Shown here one piece after another: positions 1-7,530 of a stretch of DNA of 64,000 nt. Below the pieces are notes generated by a model. That model was not told the origin of the DNA, did not search any database, and was given only the letters and a program-made list of their open reading frames with translations. The stretch is from the NCBI GenBank assembly GCA_965205225.1, contig CBDBFZ010000002.1:1116001-1180000 (forward strand), written 5' to 3'. This DNA comes from Litorimonas sp965205225 (GTDB taxonomy: Bacteria; Pseudomonadota; Alphaproteobacteria; Caulobacterales; Maricaulaceae). Every line of letters begins with the position of its first letter. Within the stretch, counting starts at the first letter, position 1. The position numbers and the translations under genes were made by a program.

Positions 1-450
1 CAGAGGCTTCTCAAAAGAACAATTCTGCAATTCCAGTCCTCTCGCTCAATAAATCAGGCAGATTCGCTGATGAATTCGACAATGGAGCTGTATCAGCACG
101 AGACGGACATGAAATATTCCATGGTGAGATATCTTGTCTGGCTCATTCCGACACTTGGTTTTATCGGGACGATTATCGGAATTTCTCAAGGGCTGGCCAA
201 GGCCAAGGATTTTCCGGGCATGAATGTGGCAATCGTGTCAGATCCGACAGCACCAAATCCCATACGGGACTGGATTACAGACCTGACAACCGAGTTAGCT
301 GTCGCTTTTGATACGACATTGCTGGCGTTAATTCTGTCGGCCATACTGGTGTTTATGCTACACACAATTCAGGAAAAAGAAGAAATGTCGCTGAACACGA
401 TCGGCCATTATTGCATGGATAATCTGATCACGCGTCTATACGAAAAATAG
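1..450 (+). CDS. MotA/TolQ/ExbB-type proton channel subunit, 5' end outside window
   Basis: The reading frame is open from base 1, so the gene starts upstream; an in-frame ATG at 70 is probably internal. Two hydrophobic helices are visible. The first carries LIPTLGFIGTIIGIS, and the second follows LAVAFDTTLLALIL. This pattern is the MotA/TolQ/ExbB inner-membrane channel core. Members pair with a single-span partner (MotB, TolR, ExbD, ZorB) and use ion flow to drive motion or energise another protein. The likely partner here is the VWA protein at 6533, which has one N-terminal membrane helix. The FHA gene follows after 9 bases, so the genes are probably co-transcribed. The family assignment is firm. 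The partner is an inference. Confidence 0.75.
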   Translation, partial: QRLLKRTILQFQSSRSINQADSLMNSTMELYQHETDMKYSMVRYLVWLIPTLGFIGTIIGISQGLAKAKDFPGMNVAIVSDPTAPNPIRDWITDLTTELAVAFDTTLLALILSAILVFMLHTIQEKEEMSLNTIGHYCMDNLITRLYEK

Positions 451-459
451 GAGAGCAAG

Positions 460-1092
460 ATGGCAATCAAGCGCGGCGGAGACGGCAGGATTATCGAAGA
501 TGGCGTTCAGGGCGAAAGCCGGTCAAATGACGGAGTCACGCGAAAGCTGGACGGAAAAATGCCGCCATTGCCAGTTCAGGCAGAAAGGAACGGGATTAAA
601 AACGCAGGCGATGAAACAGTCAGAACCGACGGTAAGGCTCAGTCTGCAACCGAAGCCGAGCTGAAAAAAAACGTCCGCACTATAGGCGATGATCGGACGC
701 GCCTTGTCAGGCCGGGACAGAAAAAAGATAAAGATAAACCCGCGAGTCAAGTCGTCGGATGGGTCGTTGTCTTGACGGGGCCGGGAAAAGGTGCCTCGCG
801 GGAAATCGGGTATGGTAATAATCCAGTCGGGCGATCCCGGGAAGCGGCCATAAATCTTGATTTTGCCGATGAAACTATAAGCCGGGAAAAACACTGCGTC
901 TTGACCTATGACCCCAAAAGCCGCCAGTATTTTATCAGTCCGGGCGAGAGCCGGAATCTGGTTTATTTGAACGATATGCCGGTTCTGGCTCCTACCATTT
1001 TATCTGCCGGGGACAAATTGGGATTGGGCAAGACACTTCTGTCTTTCGTTCCGTTCTGCGGTGCTGATTTTGATTGGGAAGATTTGGGTTAA
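460..1092 (+). CDS. FHA-domain protein
   Basis: A 210-residue protein starting 6 bases after a strong AGGAG ribosome site. The first ~100 residues are charged and low in complexity, probably disordered. The C-terminal half is an FHA fold: GYGNNPVGRSREAAINLDF, then ISREKHCVL and a C-terminal strand pattern. FHA domains bind phosphothreonine, so this is a likely reader for the kinases at 2186 and 7531. The conserved GRS and SREKH elements are present. The asparagine loop appears as SRNLVYLN, which is near the usual NGT pattern. It has no signal peptide, so it is probably cytoplasmic. Its stop overlaps the phosphatase start by one base (TAATG), indicating translational coupling. Confidence 0.8.
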   Translation: MAIKRGGDGRIIEDGVQGESRSNDGVTRKLDGKMPPLPVQAERNGIKNAGDETVRTDGKAQSATEAELKKNVRTIGDDRTRLVRPGQKKDKDKPASQVVGWVVVLTGPGKGASREIGYGNNPVGRSREAAINLDFADETISREKHCVLTYDPKSRQYFISPGESRNLVYLNDMPVLAPTILSAGDKLGLGKTLLSFVPFCGADFDWEDLG

Positions 1093-2189
1093 TGGCTGAA
1101 CAGGCTACCTCAAAATATAATGGCCTCGGCTTTGCCCGGCATCAGGGGCGACGGGATTATCAGGAAGACTCCTATGCGTTCAGGGTATTGGAAGACGCAG
1201 ATACCAAGTCTGTAATCATTGCATTGGCAGATGGTATGGGCGGGCACGTCGGCGGTGCCGTTGCCAGCCAGATAGCGGTTGCAACAATATCAGACCCGGC
1301 TCCCGGCACTTTATCACCGGAAAACCTCCGATCTATCGATTATTTATCGCAGCAGATCGAAAATGCGAACACCGCAATCGCCAACAAACTGGATGAGGCC
1401 CCGGGTCTCAAGGGAATGGGCTGTACGCTGGTAGTACTCTCCATCACGGAACAAGGCTATTTATTTGCCAGCGTCGGGGATTCGCCCCTTTGGATATACA
1501 GAAATGGCGAATTTATTCGTCTTAATGCTGATCATTCCATGGCACCTGTCCTCGAAGACCTGGTTGCGACGGGGCGAATGAGCGCAGAGGAAGCCCGGCA
1601 TGATCCCGGAAGAAATGCTCTGAGGTCAGCTTTAACCGGCGCCGAAATAAATCTTCTGGATGTTAGTGATAAATTCATTCCAATGCAGCGTGATGACATC
1701 CTGGTTCTGGCGAGCGACGGTTTGCAAACACTTCCAGACGCGCAGATCGTCCAGTTGATTAAATCTCATGATAAAGATGCCGAAAATTTGGCGCAAAGTC
1801 TGACAGATGCGGCCCTCGCCGCCGGTTCTGACACTCAGGATAATATTACAGTGGCGGTCATCAAAGCTACGGAGTTTTTGCAAAATCCCGGGATTATTGA
1901 CACCGGCCCTGAAACTGGCCCTGAAACTGGCCCTGAAACTGGCCCTGAAACTGACCCTGAAACTGACCCTGAAACTGACCCTGAAACTGACCCTGAAACT
2001 GGAGGCTCGGAAATGGAGGAACAGGCAAAGACCGGACAAATTCAGAGATCCGGCCGGACATTTGGAAATACTTCCGGTCAGGGAACACGCAGAAATTTGG
2101 CAATAGGCATAGTCCTGATCGTGCTGGTGGCGCTGCTCGTCTATCTTTATTCCAATGGCTATATCGGGAAATTGTCAGTTAGATCATGA
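1092..2189 (+). CDS. PP2C-type Ser/Thr protein phosphatase, membrane anchored
   Basis: A 365-residue PPM/PP2C phosphatase. The ATG at 1092 shares a base with the preceding stop and is preferred over an in-frame ATG at 1074. Metal-binding and fold motifs are in order: RRDYQEDSYAF, LADGMGGHVGG, GCTLVVLSI, SVGDSPLWIY, LVLASDGLQT and DNITVAVIK. After the domain come eight four-residue repeats (TGPE then TDPE). A single transmembrane helix follows near the C-terminus (LAIGIVLIVLVALLVYLY). The enzyme therefore faces the cytoplasm on a flexible tether. It would reverse phosphorylation by the neighbouring kinases. Its stop overlaps the kinase start (ATGA). Confidence 0.88.
   Translation: MAEQATSKYNGLGFARHQGRRDYQEDSYAFRVLEDADTKSVIIALADGMGGHVGGAVASQIAVATISDPAPGTLSPENLRSIDYLSQQIENANTAIANKLDEAPGLKGMGCTLVVLSITEQGYLFASVGDSPLWIYRNGEFIRLNADHSMAPVLEDLVATGRMSAEEARHDPGRNALRSALTGAEINLLDVSDKFIPMQRDDILVLASDGLQTLPDAQIVQLIKSHDKDAENLAQSLTDAALAAGSDTQDNITVAVIKATEFLQNPGIIDTGPETGPETGPETGPETDPETDPETDPETDPETGGSEMEEQAKTGQIQRSGRTFGNTSGQGTRRNLAIGIVLIVLVALLVYLYSNGYIGKLSVRS
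1902..1997 (+). repeat. 12-bp tandem repeat inside phosphatase gene
   Basis: Eight copies of a 12-base unit (ACTGGCCCTGAA, later ACTGACCCTGAA). They encode four TGPE and four TDPE units between the phosphatase domain and its membrane helix. The length is a multiple of three, so copy-number change by slippage would only alter the linker length. Confidence 0.95.
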
Positions 2190-3853
2190 GCTCGGATCTT
2201 TTTCAGGCATTGGCGAACAATATTGAGGTCGATGGCTATCATATTGACAAGGTTATTGGCTCCGGTGGTTTTGGCATTACATATCTGGGCCATGACCTTG
2301 GGCTGGATAAAAGCGTCGCGATAAAGGAATATTTACCCCGCGATCTGGCCGTCAGAGTTGATAATCAATCCGTAAGAGCCGCGTCCTCATCTGACAAGGA
2401 TGATTTCACCTGGGGTTTGCAGCGTTTTCTCGACGAGGCGCGCATGCTGGCAAGGTTTGACCATAAGAATATTGTCCGCGTGCACAGATTTTTTCAAGCC
2501 CACAGCACGGCCTATATTGTCATGGAATATGTCGACGGGGAGACACTATCCTCCCTTTTGCAGCGTGAGCATACCCTGTCCTATCAGCACTTATTGTCGA
2601 TCCTCAATCCCCTGCTTTCAGGTCTTGAAATTGTCCATAAGGGTGACATTCTGCACCGGGATATCAAGCCGGGCAATATCATTATCCGGGACAGCGTTGT
2701 GCCGGTTCTGATTGACTTCGGGGCGGCGCGGCAGGCGGTTGGTGCCCGGTCCCGGTCTGTGACAGCGATTGTCACCCCGGGCTATGCGCCGATCGAGCAA
2801 TATAGCACAAGAGGCAGGCAGGGGCCTTGGACGGATATCTACGCGCTTGGGGCGATCTGCTATAGGGCGATGACCGGCGAGACGCCTATTGATGCCACAG
2901 AGCGTGTCCGGCGGGATCCACTGGTTCCATTGAGCAAGCAACCTATCCCAGAGGGTTATCCCGGATCTTTCCTGAGCGCCGTGGATAGGGCTTTGTCGGT
3001 CGATGAGGAAGAGCGCCCCCAGTCTATTGGGGAATGGCGTGATATGTTTGAGGGCCGGGTAGAGGCGGGCGCTATATTCGCTCCGACTGCCGATGAGCGG
3101 GTCAAAACCCGATCGCTGCCCCGGGACAGCCGCCCGGCGGCTTCTACAGGTCAATCGCAAGCCCCCTCAGGCTTTAAGCCCTCCAAAGGGCTTGTTTTCG
3201 GTGGGATCGGGGCTGTGGCTGTGACAGGGCTTGTGATTACGCTTTTATCTGCGGCCATTCACCAGTCTGATTGCACGGACTGGAACCGTTGGGATTTCTT
3301 CGGGACGGCCAGCGCCGGGGATGTGCGGGCCTGCCTACGGGCCGGGGCCGATCCCGAGGCACGGTCCGAGGGTGGCCGCACCCCGCTGCACAGGGCTACG
3401 ATTAATGGCAATGCCGATGCCATAGCCGCCCTGCTTGAGGCCGGGGCCGATCCCGAGGTGCGGAACGAGGGTGGCCGGACCCTGCTGCACGGGGCTGCGT
3501 ATTGGGGTCATGCCGATGCCATAGCCGCGCTGCTTGAGGGCGGGGCCGATCCCAATGCACGGGACGAGGGTGGCGATACCCCCCTGCACGGGGCTGCGTA
3601 TTGGGGTCATGCCGATGCCATAGCCGCGCTGCTTGAGGGCGGGGCCGATCCCAATGCACGGGGCGAGGGTGGCTGGACCCCGCTGCACAAGGCTGCGTTT
3701 AATGACCAAGCCGATGCCATTACAGCCCTGCTTGAGGCCGGGGTCGACCCCAGGGCGCGGAACAATATAGGCGTGACCCCGTTTTATATGATCCGGTCGG
3801 ACTCGCCGCTGATCGGGACACTGGCCTATCGGCGGTTGCAGCAGGCCCGCTAG
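2186..3853 (+). CDS. Ser/Thr protein kinase with C-terminal ankyrin repeats
   Basis: A 555-residue Hanks-type kinase. The glycine loop GSGGFG is at ~25-30, the ATP lysine at K47 in VAIKEYLP, and the αC glutamate near E84. The catalytic loop HRDIKPGN is at 157-164, DFG at 177-179 and GYAPIEQY at ~199-206. The GYAPIEQY signature is typical of bacterial kinases found with FHA and PP2C genes. A membrane helix lies at ~334-357. Four to five ankyrin repeats (GGRTPLHRA type, ~370-540) follow, outside the kinase on the far side of the membrane if the helix spans it once. The start overlaps the phosphatase stop. The segment 2401-3240 is almost identical to the second kinase at 7743-8582, suggesting gene conversion. 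Confidence 0.9.
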   Translation: MSSDLFQALANNIEVDGYHIDKVIGSGGFGITYLGHDLGLDKSVAIKEYLPRDLAVRVDNQSVRAASSSDKDDFTWGLQRFLDEARMLARFDHKNIVRVHRFFQAHSTAYIVMEYVDGETLSSLLQREHTLSYQHLLSILNPLLSGLEIVHKGDILHRDIKPGNIIIRDSVVPVLIDFGAARQAVGARSRSVTAIVTPGYAPIEQYSTRGRQGPWTDIYALGAICYRAMTGETPIDATERVRRDPLVPLSKQPIPEGYPGSFLSAVDRALSVDEEERPQSIGEWRDMFEGRVEAGAIFAPTADERVKTRSLPRDSRPAASTGQSQAPSGFKPSKGLVFGGIGAVAVTGLVITLLSAAIHQSDCTDWNRWDFFGTASAGDVRACLRAGADPEARSEGGRTPLHRATINGNADAIAALLEAGADPEVRNEGGRTLLHGAAYWGHADAIAALLEGGADPNARDEGGDTPLHGAAYWGHADAIAALLEGGADPNARGEGGWTPLHKAAFNDQADAITALLEAGVDPRARNNIGVTPFYMIRSDSPLIGTLAYRRLQQAR

Positions 3854-3947
3854 ACCGGTCGATCCTGACCGTCGATCCTGCGCATATCGGCATGGTCCTG
3901 TCTGGCTGAAATGGCGCGTCCCGACACTTCCATAGAGGGGGCTTCAT
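3854..3947 (+). repeat. 94-bp direct repeat, copy 1 (3' of ankyrin kinase)
   Basis: Begins right after the kinase stop (gaccggtcgatcctgaccg) and ends at gggggcttcat. It is repeated with about three changes at 10216-10309, also directly after an ankyrin C-terminus. The two gene ends therefore arose by duplication or have recombined. No function is visible. Confidence 0.9.
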
Positions 3948-4129
3948 AAGGGGGTTTGATTGTCTCCGGCGCGACCATATCAACATTGGGCAGGATCGCC
4001 ATGATACCCAAAATCGCTGAAACAGGCTATCCTGGCCATGAAACGGGTCACAATAACAGAATTGCAAAACAGTGCAGGTTGTTCCCCGGAGGATGCCCGC
4101 AAAGAGCCGCCAGAGCGCCGTGATGATCC

Positions 4130-4649
4130 AGACAGCGTGATGATTGACGCCACGCATCCAAAGCCCACCGGACAGTTTCAACTCTGCTTAAAAAAGGGAT
4201 GTTCCCCGCCATATGTGGCGCATCAAAGGCGGGTTGAACTCCAAACTCCATGCCATTGTCGACGAACACGGACCTCCGCTCATAATGTGTCTGACGGCAG
4301 GACAGGCCAGTGACCACATTGGGGCCAGGATAGTTTATCCAACTCTGCCAGAAGCAGCCCGAATACTGATAGGTGACAGAATACTGATAGGTACAAGGGT
4401 TATGACAGTGATGACTATCGCAAGGCTCTCTGCTAAAGGCATAACGCCTTGTATTCCGCCTCATAAGGGTCGCAAATCTCCGGCGAGCTATTGCAAAACC
4501 CTGTATAGCAACGCCATAAGGTCGAAAACATGTTCGCAAGGCTCAAAGATTGGCGGAGGGTCGCAACACGATATGACCGTTGTGCTCACACCTTCTTCTC
4601 GGCCATACTCATCGCAGCTATCGTAATAACTGGATTTAATGAGTCCTGA
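4130..4649 (+). pseudogene. IS5-family transposase remnant (3' half)
   Basis: Frame-broken remains of an IS5-family DDE transposase. Recognisable pieces are GGLNSKLHAIVDEHG, LTAGQASDHIGARIVYP and GITPCIPPHKGRKSPAS. They match the element copies at 50221-51413 and 54748-56910. It ends with GGATTTAATGAGTCCTGA, the same terminal sequence as the copy ending at 56910. No intact open frame exists. It sits between kinase 1 and the second FHA gene and so interrupts the signalling operon. Bases 3948-4129 show nothing recognisable. Confidence 0.75.
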
Positions 4650-4715
4650 TACTGGGGTTTCGCCTCGCCCGCACCGATTAGGTCAATACAGGAATATCGG
4701 ATTGGAAAAAAGAAA

Positions 4716-5081
4716 ATGAAAACTTATACATTAGGACGTGACAAGGATTCTGATTTGGTCATTAACGGCGCGACCGTATCGCGCAAACATGCCGAACTCA
4801 CCATCACGCGTGACGGGAAATATTTCCTGATTGATTGTATGAGCGCATCGGGGACGTTTGTCGCAGGTCAAAAAGAGTGGGAGCAAATCAGCCAGTCCTT
4901 TGTCGATATTACAGATACTCTTTTACTGGGGCGCTATCAAATGAGCATGAGTGAAATTGTCAATTCGATTGAGACCGGCAATAATATTGACGTTGTGAAC
5001 GCGAAAGAAGTTGAAGAAGATAATCTTCCATCCGGCAAGGTCAGGCGCGATCCGGAAACCGGGGAACCTGTCAAAGTATAA
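4716..5081 (+). CDS. Small FHA-domain protein
   Basis: A 121-residue protein that is almost entirely one FHA domain. TLGRDKDSDLVINGATVSRK carries the GR and SRKH phosphothreonine-contact residues, and MSASGTFV replaces the usual NGT loop. The C-terminal ~35 residues are acidic and basic and probably disordered. It is the first gene after the IS5 remnant, and the protease starts 3 bases after its stop, so it probably heads the second half of the operon. It is a likely phosphothreonine reader. The partner is unknown. Confidence 0.85.
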   Translation: MKTYTLGRDKDSDLVINGATVSRKHAELTITRDGKYFLIDCMSASGTFVAGQKEWEQISQSFVDITDTLLLGRYQMSMSEIVNSIETGNNIDVVNAKEVEEDNLPSGKVRRDPETGEPVKV

Positions 5082-5084
5082 GAG

Positions 5085-6530
5085 ATGAAATTTTCAAAAT
5101 TCAAAACCCTTTTTGTCGCCATTTTCTTGTGCTGTATACCGCAAATCGCAAAGGCTAAACCTGACCTCGCAAAACTGGCCGGAAGTGTTGTCAGGATTGT
5201 CTGCGCCGATAGCTCCGGCGCTACGGGATTTATCGTCACTTCCGATGGCCATATTCTGACCAATAATCATGTCATGAACGACACAGTTTCTTGTTCAGTC
5301 GTTTTTTCAGGAACATCAGATAGAATTTCTGCCCGTATGGTAATGACGGACCCGGATCGCGACATTTCTATAATCAAAATATCCCGCTCAGGCCTGACGG
5401 CTTTACCTTTAACAACTCAAATTCCAGACACTGGCGATATAATCTGGGCTCTGGGTTTTCCTGGAAACGCCGATATAGTTGGCCAAGCGATTGATCCCAC
5501 ACCGACAAATGGCCCTATGCAAAGGTCATTCCGCAGTCCAAGTCCAAGTGACCGTGTATTGATGGATTATATTCAACACGGGGCGCCGGTTAATCCCGGC
5601 AATAGTGGCGGCCCGATGTTTGATGGATGTGGCCGCGTTATCGGCATTAGCACATTCGGTCCTTTTGGCCGCGTTAAAGGCAAAAACACTGTCTCTGCGA
5701 CGGGTATTTTCTTTGGATCGAATATTTCAGAGAGTATCCGTATGCTGCGCTCCCGCGGCATTGCATTTACTGAAAAAAGCGATAAATGCGCTGTAACGTC
5801 TGCAACGGCTCCGGATATCTCCGCTCTGGAAGCCGAACTCGACAATACTTTGAAAGAGTTGGATCGGGCAAAGGGACAGGCAAAAAAAATTGAAAAAGAT
5901 GCTCTGGCGGCCGGTAAATCCGCAGGCCAGGCGCGGGCTGAAGCTGCCAACGCTTTGCGACTGGTCGCCTTGCTGGAGGCCTCGGCCCGGAAGGCAGAGC
6001 AGCGTTTTGAGAGTATGCAAAAGGGATTATTGCTTCTGGCGCCTGTTTTACTTCTGGGACTGCTGGCCGCGATTGTTCTTGCCCTGAAAAAACCCCTGAA
6101 AAAACCCCTGAAAAAGCCGCGACAGCTCGTCCTTAATGCTGCGCGTCATGCAACCGAGTCCATGAGTCGTCGAATTTCGCCCCCGGGTTCAAAGTCTGCT
6201 GATGAAGGGGGTCTGGAACTTGTGATTGATTATGACGAAGGCGGAAGGAAATTACAGAAAACAGTCAGATTGCGCCCAGGCCGGAATGAAGGATTTGTGG
6301 CAGGAAGGAATGCCTCGCTGAGTCATCTTTCACTGCAAAATCCAGCCATTTCCAGGCGCCATTTCAGGCTCACCTTTAAAAACGCCAGAGAGTTCTGGCT
6401 GGAAGATCTGAACTCTTCGAATGGAACGGAATATGGTGGTCAGCAGTTGACGCCTTTTGACAGGACTGCCTTGAAAGTGGGGGCAGGGTTTGTCGCCGGC
6501 AGTGTCCGTTTCAAAAGTTCAGGGGGATAA
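5085..6530 (+). CDS. Trypsin-like serine protease with membrane helix and C-terminal FHA domain
   Basis: A 481-residue protein. A signal peptide (~1-24, ending IAKA) precedes an S1C/DegP-like protease domain. The triad is visible as H62 in TNNHVMND, D93 in DRDISIIKI and S174 in PGNSGGP. A predicted coiled coil (~245-312, Ala/Glu/Lys rich) leads to a membrane helix (~314-336, LLLLAPVLLLGLLAAIVLAL). A KKPL repeat follows and then an FHA domain (GRNASLSHLSLQNPAISRRH, LNSSNGTEYGG). The layout puts the protease in the periplasm and the FHA reader in the cytoplasm. It could link cytoplasmic phosphorylation to periplasmic proteolysis. The domain calls are firm and the coupling is inference. Confidence 0.88.
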   Translation: MKFSKFKTLFVAIFLCCIPQIAKAKPDLAKLAGSVVRIVCADSSGATGFIVTSDGHILTNNHVMNDTVSCSVVFSGTSDRISARMVMTDPDRDISIIKISRSGLTALPLTTQIPDTGDIIWALGFPGNADIVGQAIDPTPTNGPMQRSFRSPSPSDRVLMDYIQHGAPVNPGNSGGPMFDGCGRVIGISTFGPFGRVKGKNTVSATGIFFGSNISESIRMLRSRGIAFTEKSDKCAVTSATAPDISALEAELDNTLKELDRAKGQAKKIEKDALAAGKSAGQARAEAANALRLVALLEASARKAEQRFESMQKGLLLLAPVLLLGLLAAIVLALKKPLKKPLKKPRQLVLNAARHATESMSRRISPPGSKSADEGGLELVIDYDEGGRKLQKTVRLRPGRNEGFVAGRNASLSHLSLQNPAISRRHFRLTFKNAREFWLEDLNSSNGTEYGGQQLTPFDRTALKVGAGFVAGSVRFKSSGG

Positions 6531-6532
6531 TA

Positions 6533-7528
6533 ATGAAACGCAAAACGCGCGAGGTTAATGTTTTCAGCATGTCTGCGCTCGATCTGTTTGCATCGGCCCT
6601 GGGCGCCTTTATTCTGCTTGCTATCATCTTCATGCCGTTTTTCCCCAATACTGGCGATCATCCGAAAATCTCTGAGGAACTTCGCAAAAAATTGTCAATG
6701 ATAGAGCAGGAGCTGGCTTCGGTGAAGTCGAAAAACAAGTCTATGCAGGCGCAGAATAAAGCGTTGCAGGGACAGAATAAAGCGTTGCAGGGACAGAATA
6801 AAACGTTGCAGGCGCAGAATAAAGCGTCGCAGGGACAGAATAAAACGTTGCAGGGACAGAATAAAACGTTGCAGGGACAGAATAAAACGTTGCAGGCGCA
6901 GAATAAAACGTTGCAGGCAGAACTCGATAAATTAAGGAATGCGCCCAAGGTCCAATTCCCTCATCTGGATCTGGTCGTCGTTCTTGATACAACAGGAAGT
7001 ATGAGAGGTGAAATTTCCAGCCTTCAGAAAGAAATTGCCCAGTTTACAGAGCTGATGACAAAAATGACACCGTCATTTTCGATGGGTGTTGTCGAATTTA
7101 AAGATCGCTGCGATCCGTCTTCCGAAATTCGTCAATTCCCGCTCACTTCCATGGACGCTTCCTCTGTGACAGATGCTCAGGCCTTTGTGAATGCAATAAT
7201 AGCCGGTGGAACCGGTTGTAATGATGACAACCCTGAAAGTCTCGCCGCAGGTCTCGATGCTGCTATTTCCATGTCCTGGAGAGGCAAATCCGAGATCAAG
7301 CAAATCGTTGTTATTTCGGATAATCCGCCATATCCGGAGTTTGAGTCCAGTTCAATAATGGCGGGGCAGACTTTCGGTCGTCTCAGCGGGGGTCATAAAA
7401 TATCAACAGTATCTACAAGCTCCGATGGAGATGACTATCTCAACCGCCTTGCACAGGCTGCCGGTGGACAATTTATTCAGGGCAGCCGCTCATTCTCGAC
7501 TGCAATGCTGCTGGCTTTGGCGGATTAG
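6533..7528 (+). CDS. Membrane-anchored VWA-domain protein with heptad-repeat stalk
   Basis: A 331-residue protein with an N-terminal membrane segment (~12-36) carrying SMSALDLFASALGAFILL. This resembles the entry helix of MotB/TolR-like and VWA partner proteins of MotA/ExbB channels. Residues ~74-129 are eight seven-residue repeats (QNKTLQG type), a probable coiled-coil stalk. A von Willebrand A domain follows (VVVLDTTGSM), with a metal-site variant of DxSxS in which the first serine is threonine. It starts after a GGGGGAT ribosome site, 2 bases after the protease stop. It is the best candidate partner for the channel subunit at position 1, by analogy with Zorya ZorA/ZorB. That pairing is inference. 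Confidence 0.8.
   Translation: MKRKTREVNVFSMSALDLFASALGAFILLAIIFMPFFPNTGDHPKISEELRKKLSMIEQELASVKSKNKSMQAQNKALQGQNKALQGQNKTLQAQNKASQGQNKTLQGQNKTLQGQNKTLQAQNKTLQAELDKLRNAPKVQFPHLDLVVVLDTTGSMRGEISSLQKEIAQFTELMTKMTPSFSMGVVEFKDRCDPSSEIRQFPLTSMDASSVTDAQAFVNAIIAGGTGCNDDNPESLAAGLDAAISMSWRGKSEIKQIVVISDNPPYPEFESSSIMAGQTFGRLSGGHKISTVSTSSDGDDYLNRLAQAAGGQFIQGSRSFSTAMLLALAD
6752..6919 (+). repeat. 21-bp tandem repeat inside VWA gene
   Basis: Eight copies of a 21-base unit encoding QNK(A/T)(L/S)Q(G/A). The period of seven residues matches a coiled-coil heptad. In-frame gain or loss of units would lengthen or shorten the stalk. Confidence 0.95.
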
Positions 7529-7530
7529 GC

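Noticed and set aside
1894..2103. Repeat-rich frames around the phosphatase linker on both strands
   Set aside because: Produced by the 12-bp tandem repeat read in other frames.
3335..3709. Long minus-strand frames opposite the ankyrin repeats
   Set aside because: They mirror the repeat period of the plus-strand gene and show no motif of their own; the kinase frame is clearly the coding one.
6658..6992. Cys-rich and Pro-Ala-rich repeat proteins on the minus strand
   Set aside because: They are the reverse reading of the 21-bp repeats in the VWA gene.
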